Assembly (NCBI RefSeq): GCF_029227915.1
Contig: NC_079887.1
Span: forward strand, 23,745,650-23,805,649
Length of the DNA: 60,000 nt
Source of the DNA: Hydractinia symbiolongicarpus
Lineage: Eukaryota; Cnidaria; Hydrozoa; Anthoathecata; Hydractiniidae
Reading direction: 5' to 3'
In this document: positions 36,439 through 46,949 of the stretch, in pieces
How the letters are laid out: each line of letters opens with the position of its first letter
How positions within the stretch are numbered: the first letter of the stretch is position 1
The notes under the pieces: generated by a model
What the model was told of the DNA's origin: nothing
The model's database searches: none
What the model saw: only the letters and a program-made list of their open reading frames with translations
Made by a program: the position numbers and the translations under genes

Positions 36439-36539
36439 CTGTAATGGGGCCGGAAACCATGGGGGGGGGGGGGTAGTTGTATTATAGCGTTGGCTGTTTT
36501 GGCTATGGTTGACATCATTAGCTTAGTGGGCTTATTATT

Positions 36540-37430
36540 TTTTTCGAATATTTTGAAGCGGGAATTGATAGCATAAAAACGGTAATCAAAGCAGCAGCGT
36601 TGTTGAAGATTATGATATACTTAGGAATAAAAGAAACCAAAAAACTTTTTTATTTCTGCCAGATAAAATAAAAAGCAAAACCAGCTTCCTAGCTTCCACG
36701 CACTTGAAATGCTTTACTTACTAAATGACCATGACTCTTTCGCATCATATGCGAAAACTTTATCATAAACATCAGAAAGTAACATTTTTTTAAAATATGC
36801 GTGCGCAAGGAAATAGTTTGAATGGGAATCCGACTTTATCGATCGTAGTTTTTTATTTATTTATTTCTTTCAATAATATTTTTACGGGTTGTAAATATCA
36901 AGTAAAAATAAGCTGTTCTTCCTATGAAGTACTCATTCGGACACTTTACTTTTATTCTAATTTTGTCGACATTGCTTGGTAAAGAAGGTCGCTGAATTCT
37001 CCTCACTGACAACGAGCACTTTGCCCTGACCTTATAAAAATCAATCACAGAAAATCAGTCTTCTAGGAAAATTTATTCGAAAATTTTTAACATATTTATT
37101 TCGTTACATTTATTAATTGCCAGGTTTGCGGATGAAAAGAGCATTGGACGACAATAAAAAAAATATATGCTGTCTATGCGTTGTTTCTTTATGTATTCCA
37201 GTTGTTTGCATTTGTGATATTTTAATCTCTCTTTTATGATCTAATGTGTTTCAGTAACTCAAAAAAAGAAGAAAAGGGATGTACTTTATCCCGCCAAAGA
37301 CTATCCGTGCCTAAAAATCAATAATTTTTTTACAAGTAAAAGCATCTGTCACTTGGAAACCAACGACAACAAACCAGTAGCACAAAATCAGTAAAAACAC
37401 TCTCTCAATATTAGGGTCAAACATTGAGTT
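36540..37430. other. No recognised gene
   Basis: AT-rich with only short unsupported frames. Confidence 0.4.
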
Positions 37431-37437
37431 TTTAAAA

Positions 37438-37625
37438 AATAAAACAGACACATATATCATTTCTGCTGGTAACTACGTTAGTAATTTCATCTTTCAGGAA
37501 AGCTTTAGTGATTTGATCACCATCACCATCTACCCCAAACTTTTTCGCATATTGCTGAAGCTGATCTGAATGCACTTGAACTGCCTTGCCCTTATCAAAA
37601 GTGATGTATGTATGGTCGATTAATA
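37438..37625 (-). CDS. Candidate orphan exon, unknown
   Basis: A 62-codon minus-strand frame reads with non-random composition (TFDKGKAVQVHSDQLQQYAK, then FGVDGDGDQITKAFL) and ends in TAA. No domain is recognised and its splice partners are unclear. It could be the last exon of a host gene or a fragment of a repeat. Confidence 0.3.
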
Positions 37626-37907
37626 TTTATTTCTATAATAACATAATTTACAACTAGCCGGTCACTAACAAAGTAACAAGGCGTTCGCTAAAAATACATG
37701 TATATACAGTAAATACCAGAAAAGCAGAAAATACTAACAATAAAAAAAATCTTTTTTTTTAAAACTTCCTAATTAAAACTTAGTAGTTGCCTATTGTGCA
37801 CACTGCAGACACATTCGTTCGGCCTACGGAAAAGCATATGCGGTATGCGCAATAGATGTGACATATTCAGTTTAATGTGGGATCAAGACAGTCGAGCATA
37901 AGAACAA

Positions 37908-39165
37908 TTACACAGAGAATCTCAGAAACGTTTTGCAAAATTTTATTGTGCCGCTAATTGCGCGCATCTGTATTGTTCGTATTAAGCTAGAGTTTTCCTT
38001 TTGCGTGAAACCGAGATCGTTCAAACTGCTTTCCAAGCGTTTAGGAACAGTTCCAAGTGCACCGACAATAACAGGCACAAACGAGAAGGTATAGTCTTTG
38101 TATATTAACTGCATATTGCGTATTAAAGGTCCGTAAATGTTCTCTTTTTCGCATATCTTGATGTAACGTTTACATCAGCAGGGCAGCTAATTTCCATAAT
38201 CTTGCATGTTCTACTTTGTAAATCCCACTGGATGATATCGTGTTTGTTGTATTTAACCTTTGTCGCTGTCTTCACCGGTACGTTCCACCAATACTCCTTA
38301 CACCCTTCCTTGTACACAAGCTCGTTGTCGCTGCATTTGACGTTCGCATGAGGGTCTTCTTTCTTCCGTAATGCGGTTGGGGAGATAATATCTAGCTGAC
38401 ATATTCGGACATGACGAGACGACGTGTGTGATGTCTTCGACGTGCACTTTGCAGAGTCGGCATCGGTTGTTGTGTTTAGGCTGCAAACCGGCTTTTTATC
38501 GCGGCGGTATTGAAGGTCTTTCGTATTGATTTCTTGTTCGTACAGTGCATGTGCATAACCTTCAAAATGCGAAGTCATATACTTGTTTGCCGACCAAGAT
38601 GTTGTTTTGGCGAGATTTACACTTTCTTGTGATGATATCTTTCTCCAGATATAGCTGTGCATAGCTTTTTCTTCAAATCGTTGTAATCTCTGTTTTTTAC
38701 AGTGCTGTAAGTACTTCTGTGATAGTTTCTGTGGCGTACAGTTTTCTTCAACATCGATGTTCGCAGTTGATAAAAACTCTCTAGCTTGTCGTACGATGCA
38801 TTCGCTTTCTCCTTCCACAACCTTTTTGAGATAGGGATTATGTTGTGTGCTTTGGTGTAGGTGTTGGTTAATTGATATTATGAGGCTTTCATATGCCTCC
38901 TTGACCATCTTGAGACCCCGGCCTCCTTCTTTTTGTGGTGCATATAATCGATCAACGTCAGAGTTACGATGAAAGTTACCAGTCATGTTCAATACTTTTC
39001 TAGTTTTTATATCAATCGCCTTGATTTCGTCTTTAGTCCAGTTTAAAATGCCGAATGTTGGTGTCAGGACAGGTAAAGCAAATGAGTTGTGAGCGATGTA
39101 TTTGTTATATCCGCTAAGTTCACTACACCATATCTTTCGAACTCTCTTAAAGTACTCACTTTGGA
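37908..39165 (-). pseudogene. 3' end of an RLE-type LINE (distinct family from the array)
   Basis: Minus-strand frames run from SEYFKRVRKIWCSELSGYNK near 39140, through NSDVDRLYAPQKEGGRGLK (frame 38123-38992), to a CCHC knuckle CRLCKVHVEDITHVVSSC (38298-38486 frame). A nuclease-like box HDIIQWDLQSRTCKIMEISC with PADVN follows near 38200, and then a tail with TFSFVPVIVGALGTVPKRLE (37908-38114). The knuckle spacing (C-x2-C-x8-H-x4-C) is the same as in the array's B half, but the surrounding sequence differs. The PD..E-S-P pattern fits a PD-(D/E)xK fold. Frame changes near 38120 and around the knuckle show it is broken. It abuts the C-terminus of another LINE at about 39165. Confidence 0.75.
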
Positions 39166-39508
39166 ATAAGTTTATAGTTTAAGGGTTTCCAGTCAAGATT
39201 AAAGTATGACCACATGAACTCAGGGTTCAGGTGCATTATTGACATAAAAATTTCAATCGCTAGTGTTCGTAAATGTAGCTGGTGGATAGATATTTTAATA
39301 AATGTGGCAAGTAAATCACCATATGATAAGTCAATGTTGTAAACGACTTTTAGTCTCCTACGATGAATTTTCTCAATTTTTTTTAAGACGTTTTTCTACA
39401 AAAGATCCAGATTATCGGAGCATAACTGAATTGACTTTTGATGAATGCAGAGGCTAAGACTTTAGCCTTACTCAATGTTAAATATTGTCTTAATCTACGG
39501 AGAGCATG
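39165..39508 (-). pseudogene. C-terminal part of a Jockey/CR1-group LINE RT (split by BEL)
   Basis: Minus-strand reading gives LRRLRQYLTLSKAKVLASAF and SYAPIIW, the usual thumb region after the RT core. It resumes exactly where the RT frame at 46950 is cut. A stop and a frame change follow near 39390. Confidence 0.8.
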
Positions 39509-40042
39509 TGTAAAGTTAAAATTCAAAAAGTACAAAATTTATAAAAAAGTTTATATTTATATTTATAATTATTTAGTGATATTTTAGTTTGAGTGACACA
39601 CCATGGTAATCATCAGCATCCAGGCTACCATATTTGTTTTTGGTTGCCATGCCTACCTGGTGTGATGTATATATAAGTTTTGCCACTCCTTTTTTGTCAT
39701 TCTTCAGTCAGCTCTTGATTAGTCAACATCAAGTTTTTGAGTTTCAATGCACAATATTTCAATGCACAACAATGATGATGATCTTACTTACACAATATTT
39801 CTATGAGTGATATAGCTTGTTCTTCAATTTCACATAAGTTTACACTTGTCACACATTTTCATAGTACTTTACGCTGGGCAGCTGGTAAGTATTAGCTATT
39901 TTATGTCAAATATTTTATTTAAATTTGAACTGGATATTTACCGTAATTTTGTATTTATTTAGTTTGAACGTATATCAAGATATCAATTCAAATCAAAATT
40001 TTTGTTGTTACAAACACTTCCCTCTCGTGTGACGCCTTAACA
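39509..40042 (+). repeat. 5' LTR of BEL/Pao element
   Basis: It runs from TGTAAAGTTAAAATTC to CGCCTTAACA. Differences from the 3' LTR seen by eye: G/T near 39606, G/A near 39873 and T/C near 39901. Confidence 0.95.
39668..39708 (+). promoter_or_regulatory. LTR core promoter (TATA and initiator-like)
   Basis: TATATATAAG at 39668-39677 is followed by TCAGTC at 39704, a spacing normal for a TATA box and an arthropod-style initiator. Transcription start near 39705 is inferred. The same motif recurs at 46575 in the 3' LTR. Confidence 0.55.
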
Positions 40043-40088
40043 TTCAAACAGATTTTAAAAGCTAACATTCAAACAGATTTTAAAAGCT
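40039..40088 (+). repeat. 25-bp direct repeat across the LTR edge and primer-site region
   Basis: The unit AACATTCAAACAGATTTTAA... occurs at 40039-40063 and again at 40064-40088 without a gap. The first copy starts in the last four bases of the LTR. The expected TGG start of a tRNA primer site is not seen. Confidence 0.85.
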
Positions 40089-40222
40089 GAAGTTACTATG
40101 TACAATTTCATATTCAACATAATTATTAATCACTTCTTCAATCATCGTTTGAGATAGTTCTCAATCATTCTGTGTAATCATCAATATTCATTATTTATCA
40201 ATTAAAGTTGTCATTGATGTAA

Positions 40223-40732
40223 TTGTTCAAACTGGACAACTCAAGAAATCAATCTACAAGACGTAACCTTAATCGAGTTGATCATCGTGAACTCAATTCA
40301 ACTGGACGTGTTATTCGTCGCGAAGAAGAAGTTTACGTTCCAGAAACTCACATCACAGAAACTTACAATTCTCAGTTATCTGCGCTCGAGGAAGCCAATA
40401 TTTCACTACAACTTGACCAACTCTCAATTATAGAAATGCCTTCCAACAACGAAGTTGAAGCTAATATTTTGATTCAGGAGATTGAAGACATAATTGACGA
40501 GAATCCCATAACACCTGATAGTACAGTAGATGTTAATGCTTCAGTTGTCAAGTTACAGGAATTACGAACATCACTTAGGCGATATGATATTCTTCTCAAA
40601 GCTGAAAATCAGACCCAAGATCTAGTCCGTCAAATTGCCTGTACACTTATCAACGTCAAGGAGTACATAAAGAACTCAAAGGTCTGCAAATCCAAACTCG
40701 ACCTTCAGCAAATAAAGAAAAAAAAACGATGA
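40223..40732 (+). CDS. gag: BEL/Pao gag, N-terminal part
   Basis: The 169-codon frame is charged and helical (LRTSLRRYDILLKAENQTQD) with no known motif. It ends at KKKKR and TGA, right after an A9 run at about 40718-40726. The next frame continues the gag coiled region at once (NDEASRKECSKLF), shifted by one base. This is either a one-base change in the A tract, a sequencing error, or a programmed shift; BEL elements normally have one long frame, so a change is more likely. Confidence 0.8.
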   Translation: MFKLDNSRNQSTRRNLNRVDHRELNSTGRVIRREEEVYVPETHITETYNSQLSALEEANISLQLDQLSIIEMPSNNEVEANILIQEIEDIIDENPITPDSTVDVNASVVKLQELRTSLRRYDILLKAENQTQDLVRQIACTLINVKEYIKNSKVCKSKLDLQQIKKKKR

Positions 40733-43100
40733 AGCTTCTCGTAAAGAATGTTCAAAGCTGTTTGTCATTGCTGATCTACAAAGAATTTTATCTGAACTCA
40801 TCACTGATTTTTCTATTAACCTTGGTGACTTAACTGATCCTGAATTGTTACAACTGAAAACAGATTTGTCATCTAAAAATGAACTTGTCAATAAAATTGC
40901 ACAAAAATATGAACTGATACTTCAGACATCATTCAACACAGCTGAAGTATTGCTCGATGTTCAAAATATTGGTCATAGTTACGAAAAGTTGATTCAAATC
41001 AAATCAAATTATGCAAGAAAGTTACATTCATTACTGCAGAGTCGTGATGTGTACAAGCAAAAATTGTTCACTGCATCAAAATTAAATATACACTTGGAAA
41101 AATTTTCTGGCACATCAGACTCATCAGATTTTTACACTTTTAAATCCAACTTTAATAAGCTGCATCAAGAATCCACACCAAAACATCTGTTACCTGATCT
41201 GCTGAAAAATAATTATCTCAAGGATCCAGCATACAGCATGGTCAAAAGCCTTGCAGACATTAACGAGATTTGGAAGAGACTTCAATTTGCATATGGTAAC
41301 GTTAAACACATGCTATCAAAAAAATTGAATCAACTTACTTACATGGAACATCTCTCCCGTTCAAAAAATGCAGACAATCTTGCACTTGCGTTAAGCAACA
41401 TTGTTAATCTTATGAAAGAGCTCATGTCATTGGCTGAAGAACATCACGTCGAGGAATATCTCTATTATGGTAATGGAATTCAACAGATCTCTTTACTTCT
41501 TGGTGACTCTCGTTTGTCGCGATGGTTAGCAATCAATGAAGAAGATGTACCTCCAAAAGACACATGGTGCAAACTGGTAGAATCCCTCGAGAAAGAACAA
41601 CGAATTCAACAACAGAAGATCAATCTTATTGGACCTAACAGCAATTCATCATCCAAAGCTTCAAGGACACAAGATCATCAAAAAGACAGGAAGAAAGCTT
41701 TCAACTCATCTTCATCTGTAGTCACCTGTTCGATTTGTGAAGCTCATGATGGTGAATTCGATCATGTATCAACTTCAGGTCCAAATGGTAGTCGTATTAT
41801 TCAATACTACACATGCAAGAAATTTGCTGAGCTCACTCCTGCTAATCGATTTGCATTGCTCAGGGAAAAGGGATACTGTTATCAGTGTCTTTATCCCGGA
41901 GCAGATGTTTCATCAGGAAAACACAAGGAAGGGCGCTGCCAACACGATTTCGTTTGTAAGCACGACTCACATGAGAAGTATACTGTACGAAAACATGTTC
42001 TTGTATGTGACGAGCACAAGGATAACCAAACCAACAAAGATCTCCTAGAGAAATTCAAAAGCCGATGTTTACGAAATTCAAGTCTTCCAACATTTGCTCG
42101 AAATATCAGTTTGTCCTTCATAAATCAGTGTTTCAAATCAAATGGTGTATCTGGTGAAGAGAAAGCACTAAATCATGGCATATTTCCTCTGCAATCAATC
42201 ATAATCAATAACCAACAATATACTATATTCTTCGATAATGGATGTAGTGATTTTATTGTAAAGTACTCGGCAGTCAAGTCACTTGGTTCTTCAAATGTCC
42301 AGCAGGAATCATCTCAGTCAATAAAAATCAGTGGCATTGGTACTGCAACAACTCAATCCACACATGGAATATATAATGTCAAAATTCCTTTGTTTAACGG
42401 TCAAATGGCTTCATTATCTGGTACTTGCTTGGATAATATCGCTGGTACCTTTCCACAATATCCGTTAGAAGAACCATACAACGATATCTGCTCCTCATAC
42501 AAGACGTCTGGTAGAGATCCATCATTACTTCCTAAACCATCATCAACTGTAGGTGGTGACGTTCATTTTATGATAGGCATCAAGTACCTACGCTACCATC
42601 AAAAGTTGGTCTATCAGCTCCACTCTGGTCTAGCAATTTATGAGTCACCATTTTTCAATGCAAGTGGAGGACGTGGAATCATTGGTGGACCGCACTCTGT
42701 TTTTACTCGCATTCATCAAAGTTTCTTCACGGAGTCTGAAGTATCTTCCTTCTTCAGCAATCAGTACAAGCTATTTAGGATGGGTGTTCAAGTCAATCCT
42801 GATCTGTCTTTTCCAACTCTTCCATCCAAGATACAGAAACATTTCGAGGACGTTGAGACCACTGGCTCAGAGATAACCTATAGATGCATTAACTGTCGAA
42901 ACTGTAAAGAATGCAAGAATTCATCACATCAACAAACCATCAGCATTAGAGAAGAAATGGAGCAGAGTATCATCAACGAGTCCATTGACATCGATCTGAA
43001 AAGTCAAATGATCACAGCTACTTTACCATTCATCGACAATCCCGAATTAAATTGGCTCCAAATAAGGATATCGCAGTCAAGACTTACTATTAACAGTTAA
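40727..43100 (+). CDS. gag-pro: BEL/Pao gag-protease
   Basis: It is open from just after the A9 run, with the first long segment at 40845. A Pao-type gag domain contains FSGTSDSSDFYTFKSNF. Cys/His clusters (CYQCLYPG, CQHDFVCKHDSH) follow at about residues 345-390, counted from 40845. The aspartic protease is at FFDNGCSDFIV (Asp464), where DNG replaces the usual DSG. The C-terminus has a linker with RCINCRNCKECKN. The protease would cut the polyprotein in the particle. The frame ends at 43100; homology to the start of the RT region (KLAPNKDIAVKTYY) lies in another frame near 43050-43092, followed by a TAA, so one shift and one stop separate it from the RT frame. Confidence 0.88.
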
Positions 43101-43105
43101 GAAAG

Positions 43106-46072
43106 TTGGAAAAGAATCCCACAGATAAAGCTGACATCATAGATTCAGAGTCAAAACTGCAACAGCTTGGATTTGTGGAATATGTTCATAATCTTTCTGA
43201 AGAATCGCAGTTTGCTCTCAATAATAACATTATTCAAAATTTTATACCATGGAGAGTTGTCTGGAAGATGACATCAGTAACCACACCATGTCGTATAGTT
43301 TTTGATGGATCATTCCCTACAGCCTCTGGTTTCAGCCTCAATGACATACTTGCAAAAGGTAGTAACAATCTGAACAAACTTCAAGAGATTCTCGTTCGCT
43401 GGTCAACCCACAAGATCGGTATTCACACAGACATTCGTAAAATGTACAATACGATACGACTTCACGAGAAACATTGGTGCTACCAAAGGTATGTTTGGCA
43501 GGAAAATCTCGATGTAAACAGAATACCATGTGAAAAAATTATCAAAACGCTCATTTATGGGATAAGATCAAGCGGTAACCAAGCTGAGCAGGGACTCAGA
43601 GAAATCGCAAATACGTTCAAGGAAAAATTCCCAGAAGTACACAGAATTGTTCATGAAGACGTCTACGTCGATGACTGTATTACTGGGGAAGATGAGGTCA
43701 ATACAGCACATTCGCGAGCAGATCAATTGGAATACGTTATTCAACCTTGTGGTTTTGTCTTGAAAGGAGTTACCTTTTCTGGAGATAAACCACTTCCCAA
43801 TCTTACAGATGATGGTGAATCAATCATGGTTGGAGGAATGAAATGGTTTCCGGAAACTGATGAGCTATCATTGAATATATCTCAACTCAATTTTGCAAAG
43901 AAGTTAAGGGGAAAGACGCCAGAAGGTGCCACTAATATCATCCCTAAAAAGTTAACCAGAAGACACTGTATATCGAAGGTTGCAGAAATCTATGACCTAA
44001 CTGGAAAAATCGCTCCACTCGTAGCCTCACTGAAGTTAGACTTACGTGAATTATGTCTTCGGCAATTTCATTGGGATGATGTTCTACCTGATGACCTTCG
44101 TCAGATTTGGTTGTCAAATTTTGAAATGATGAAGGAAATTGGAAACATTCGATTCAAACGCACAATTATTCCTCAAGATGCTGTAAGTATGGATATAGAA
44201 TTACTCGACTTTGGAGATGCCAGTCAACATCTTGTTTGTGTATGCACTTATGCCCGTATTTTACGAAAGAATGGCAATTATTCATGTCAGTTAGTGTTAT
44301 CAAGGACAAGAACTGTACCCAAGGATTTATCACTTCCCAGGGCAGAACTTTATGCTGCACTTCTGAACACTCATACCGGAGAGATTGTCAAACGCTCATT
44401 CAAGAATCTTGTCAAATCTACTAAGAAGTTTACTGACAGTCAGATCACTCTTCATTGGATCAGTAACGATGAGAAGCCGTTAAAACAGTGGGTGAGGAAC
44501 CGTGTTTTGGAGATACATCGTTTTACATCGAAAGATCAATGGAGCTACGTACAATCCAAGAATATGGTAGCTGATATAGGTACAAGACGTGGTGCCACCA
44601 TTGAAAATGTAAATCAGTCATCAACATGGATAAATGGTCTCAATTGGATGCATCTACCAGCAGATAAGTTTCCTGCGCAATCTACGGCCGAATTGAGGTT
44701 GTCGGAGCATCAAATGTCGGAGGTGGAGAAGAAAAGGATCATTTGGGTTCATCACATGACTGCCTCTAACATTTCAGCGACCCTGCTGGAAGAGATGAGA
44801 AGGCGTTATCGGTATTCACAATACCTACTAGATCCCCTCAGGCACAAATTCACCATGGTCATCAATATCATGGCATACGTGATCAGATTCTGCAAGATCC
44901 TCATTAATCATATCAAAGTCAACAAAAAAGCCAAGCCTCATTCAATTGTGCTTCGTGATGAAAAAATCAAAGCCGCCGAAAGATATTTCTTTGAAAAGGG
45001 GACAAAAGAAGTCTACCATTTCTTAAGCAAATCAAAGTATGAAAAAATCTCGACAGAAAAGGATAACATCCTGCTATATACAGGGCGAATTCTACCAGAT
45101 AAAGAAGTGAAAATTGCTGGTACATTTACAGAGGTGATGAAAGATTTGTCTTCAGTTACGTTTTGCGTTCCCTTACTTGAAAAATTTTCACCAATAGCGT
45201 ACAGTATATCGTTAGACGTGCACTGGATTAACACAACAGTAAAACATTCTGGTGTTGAGACAACACATCGATATGTCCTCAAGAAGGTACATATCATTGA
45301 AGGAAGAATCCTCATCAAACATATCAAACGATCATGCCTTCGCTGCAGATATCTTGCCAAACGAACGGTTAAAATGGCAATGGGACCGATATCTTCGTGT
45401 AACATGACCATTGCTCCAGCCTTTTATTTTACCCAATTAGATTTATCTGGTCCATATCAGTCTTATACGCCACAACATAAGCGTACAACCACAAAGATAT
45501 GGTTAATTGTCTTTTGTTGTTGTGCCACATCCGCTGTGAAAATCAAAGTTATGGATAATTATTCAACGACATCCTTCATTCAAGCATTCACAAGATTTTC
45601 CTGTGACCACGGGTACCCAAAACGTGTTCTTTGTGATGAAAGCAGCCAACTTGTAAAAGGCTGCAAAGAGATGCATCTGGATTGGATCAACCTCAAATCA
45701 AAATTAATGAAAAAAGCTCGGGTTGAATTTGATGTGTGTCCGGTACAAGGGCACAATATGCACGGAAAGGTGGAACGGAAAATTAGAGAGATAAATTTAT
45801 CAATTGAGAAGAATCTACAAAATCACAGATTGTCGATACTACAGTGGGAAACTTTAGCTTCAAGTATTGCTAATCAGATCAATAATTTACCCTTTGCTGT
45901 AGGAGATATCACAGGAGGCTTTGAATGCATAGATCTCATTACACCTAACAGATTACTACTGGGACGTAACAACGAGCAATGTCCAGATGGAATAATTTTC
46001 TGTGATAACCCAACGAAGATCATCAAGGAAAATGAAAAATATTCAACGCATGGTTTGAAGTATGGCTTCTAG
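43106..46072 (+). CDS. pol: BEL/Pao reverse transcriptase, RNase H and integrase
   Basis: The frame has 988 codons. RT: motif A around Asp109 (GIHTDIRKMYNTIRL), motif C YVDD at 187-190. RNase H: Asp368 (LLDFGDAS), Glu414 (AELYAALL), Asp444 (TDSQITLHW). Integrase: HHCC finger with His713, His721 and CLRC at 744-747; catalytic Asp779, Asp844 and Glu890. All expected catalytic residues are present. The protein copies RNA to DNA, removes the RNA and joins the DNA to the chromosome. The start at 43106 is a frame limit, not a true initiation site. The frame ends at 46072; the integrase tail goes on in another frame (46090-46392) after a one-base loss near 46040. Confidence 0.92.
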   Translation: MEKNPTDKADIIDSESKLQQLGFVEYVHNLSEESQFALNNNIIQNFIPWRVVWKMTSVTTPCRIVFDGSFPTASGFSLNDILAKGSNNLNKLQEILVRWSTHKIGIHTDIRKMYNTIRLHEKHWCYQRYVWQENLDVNRIPCEKIIKTLIYGIRSSGNQAEQGLREIANTFKEKFPEVHRIVHEDVYVDDCITGEDEVNTAHSRADQLEYVIQPCGFVLKGVTFSGDKPLPNLTDDGESIMVGGMKWFPETDELSLNISQLNFAKKLRGKTPEGATNIIPKKLTRRHCISKVAEIYDLTGKIAPLVASLKLDLRELCLRQFHWDDVLPDDLRQIWLSNFEMMKEIGNIRFKRTIIPQDAVSMDIELLDFGDASQHLVCVCTYARILRKNGNYSCQLVLSRTRTVPKDLSLPRAELYAALLNTHTGEIVKRSFKNLVKSTKKFTDSQITLHWISNDEKPLKQWVRNRVLEIHRFTSKDQWSYVQSKNMVADIGTRRGATIENVNQSSTWINGLNWMHLPADKFPAQSTAELRLSEHQMSEVEKKRIIWVHHMTASNISATLLEEMRRRYRYSQYLLDPLRHKFTMVINIMAYVIRFCKILINHIKVNKKAKPHSIVLRDEKIKAAERYFFEKGTKEVYHFLSKSKYEKISTEKDNILLYTGRILPDKEVKIAGTFTEVMKDLSSVTFCVPLLEKFSPIAYSISLDVHWINTTVKHSGVETTHRYVLKKVHIIEGRILIKHIKRSCLRCRYLAKRTVKMAMGPISSCNMTIAPAFYFTQLDLSGPYQSYTPQHKRTTTKIWLIVFCCCATSAVKIKVMDNYSTTSFIQAFTRFSCDHGYPKRVLCDESSQLVKGCKEMHLDWINLKSKLMKKARVEFDVCPVQGHNMHGKVERKIREINLSIEKNLQNHRLSILQWETLASSIANQINNLPFAVGDITGGFECIDLITPNRLLLGRNNEQCPDGIIFCDNPTKIIKENEKYSTHGLKYGF

Positions 46073-46392
46073 GGCATGTACCTAAGTTAATGAAGCAATC
46101 TAAATGGTTTCAAAGTGATTCGATCAACGTAGGTGACATTATATTATTCACGAAACACGATTCAGCCTTATCAAATCGATACACGTATGGTATTATCAAG
46201 CATCTGGAATATGGATCGGACGGCTTACCTCGAAAAGCAAAGATTCAATACAGAAACGATAACGAAAATATGTTACGTGAGACGTATAGGTCAGTTCGTG
46301 GCCTTGTGGTTATTCATTCGATCGAGGAGTGTGATTTTATTGCTGAACTTGGAGCCATGGCGAATGAAATCGATATGAAATCAATAATATAA
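46073..46392 (+). CDS. BEL/Pao integrase C-terminal tail
   Basis: A 100-codon frame starts with LMKQSKWFQSDSINVGDIIL, the conserved DUF5641-like tail of Pao integrases, and ends in TAA 23 bases before the 3' LTR. Part of the missing link is readable as FEVWLLGHVPK in the same frame upstream of 46090. Confidence 0.85.
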
Positions 46393-46415
46393 ATTTTTCC
46401 CTTTTTGGCGGGGAA

Positions 46416-46949
46416 TGTAAAGTTAAAATTCAAAAAGTACAAAATTTATAAAAAAGTTTATATTTATATTTATAATTATTTAGTGATATTTTAGTTTGAG
46501 TGACACACCATTGTAATCATCAGCATCCAGGCTACCATATTTGTTTTTGGTTGCCATGCCTACCTGGTGTGATGTATATATAAGTTTTGCCACTCCTTTT
46601 TTGTCATTCTTCAGTCAGCTCTTGATTAGTCAACATCAAGTTTTTGAGTTTCAATGCACAATATTTCAATGCACAACAATGATGATGATCTTACTTACAC
46701 AATATTTCTATGAGTGATATAGCTTGTTCTTCAATTTCACATAAGTTTACACTTGTCACACATTTTCATAGTACTTTACACTGGGCAGCTGGTAAGTATT
46801 AGCTATTCTATGTCAAATATTTTATTTAAATTTGAACTGGATATTTACCGTAATTTTGTATTTATTTAGTTTGAACGTATATCAAGATATCAATTCAAAT
46901 CAAAATTTTTGTTGTTACAAACACTTCCCTCTCGTGTGACGCCTTAACA
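46416..46949 (+). repeat. 3' LTR of BEL/Pao element
   Basis: It is 534 bp, matching the 5' LTR at an offset of 6907. It is directly followed by the second copy of GCATG. Confidence 0.95.

Larger units (their letters stand above)
39509..46949 (+). mobile_element. Full-length BEL/Pao LTR retrotransposon, 7441 bp
   Basis: Two 534-bp LTRs with TG..CA ends flank gag-protease-RT-RNase H-integrase in that order, the BEL/Pao layout. The target duplication GCATG is present at 39504-39508 and 46950-46954. I saw three base differences between the LTRs, so the insertion is recent. A polypurine tract GGCGGGGAA (46407-46415) precedes the 3' LTR. The coding region is broken by frame changes near 40715, 43040 and 46040 and by a stop near 43093, surprising for so young a copy. 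It sits inside the LINE RT gene on the other strand. Confidence 0.96.

Noticed and set aside
40715-40732. Programmed frameshift at the A9 run of BEL gag
   Set aside because: BEL elements usually have one frame, and other frame breaks in the same copy lack slippery sites; a simple indel is more likely.
41737-42121. Overlapping frames inside BEL gag-protease on both strands
   Set aside because: They overlap a well supported domain frame and lack motifs.
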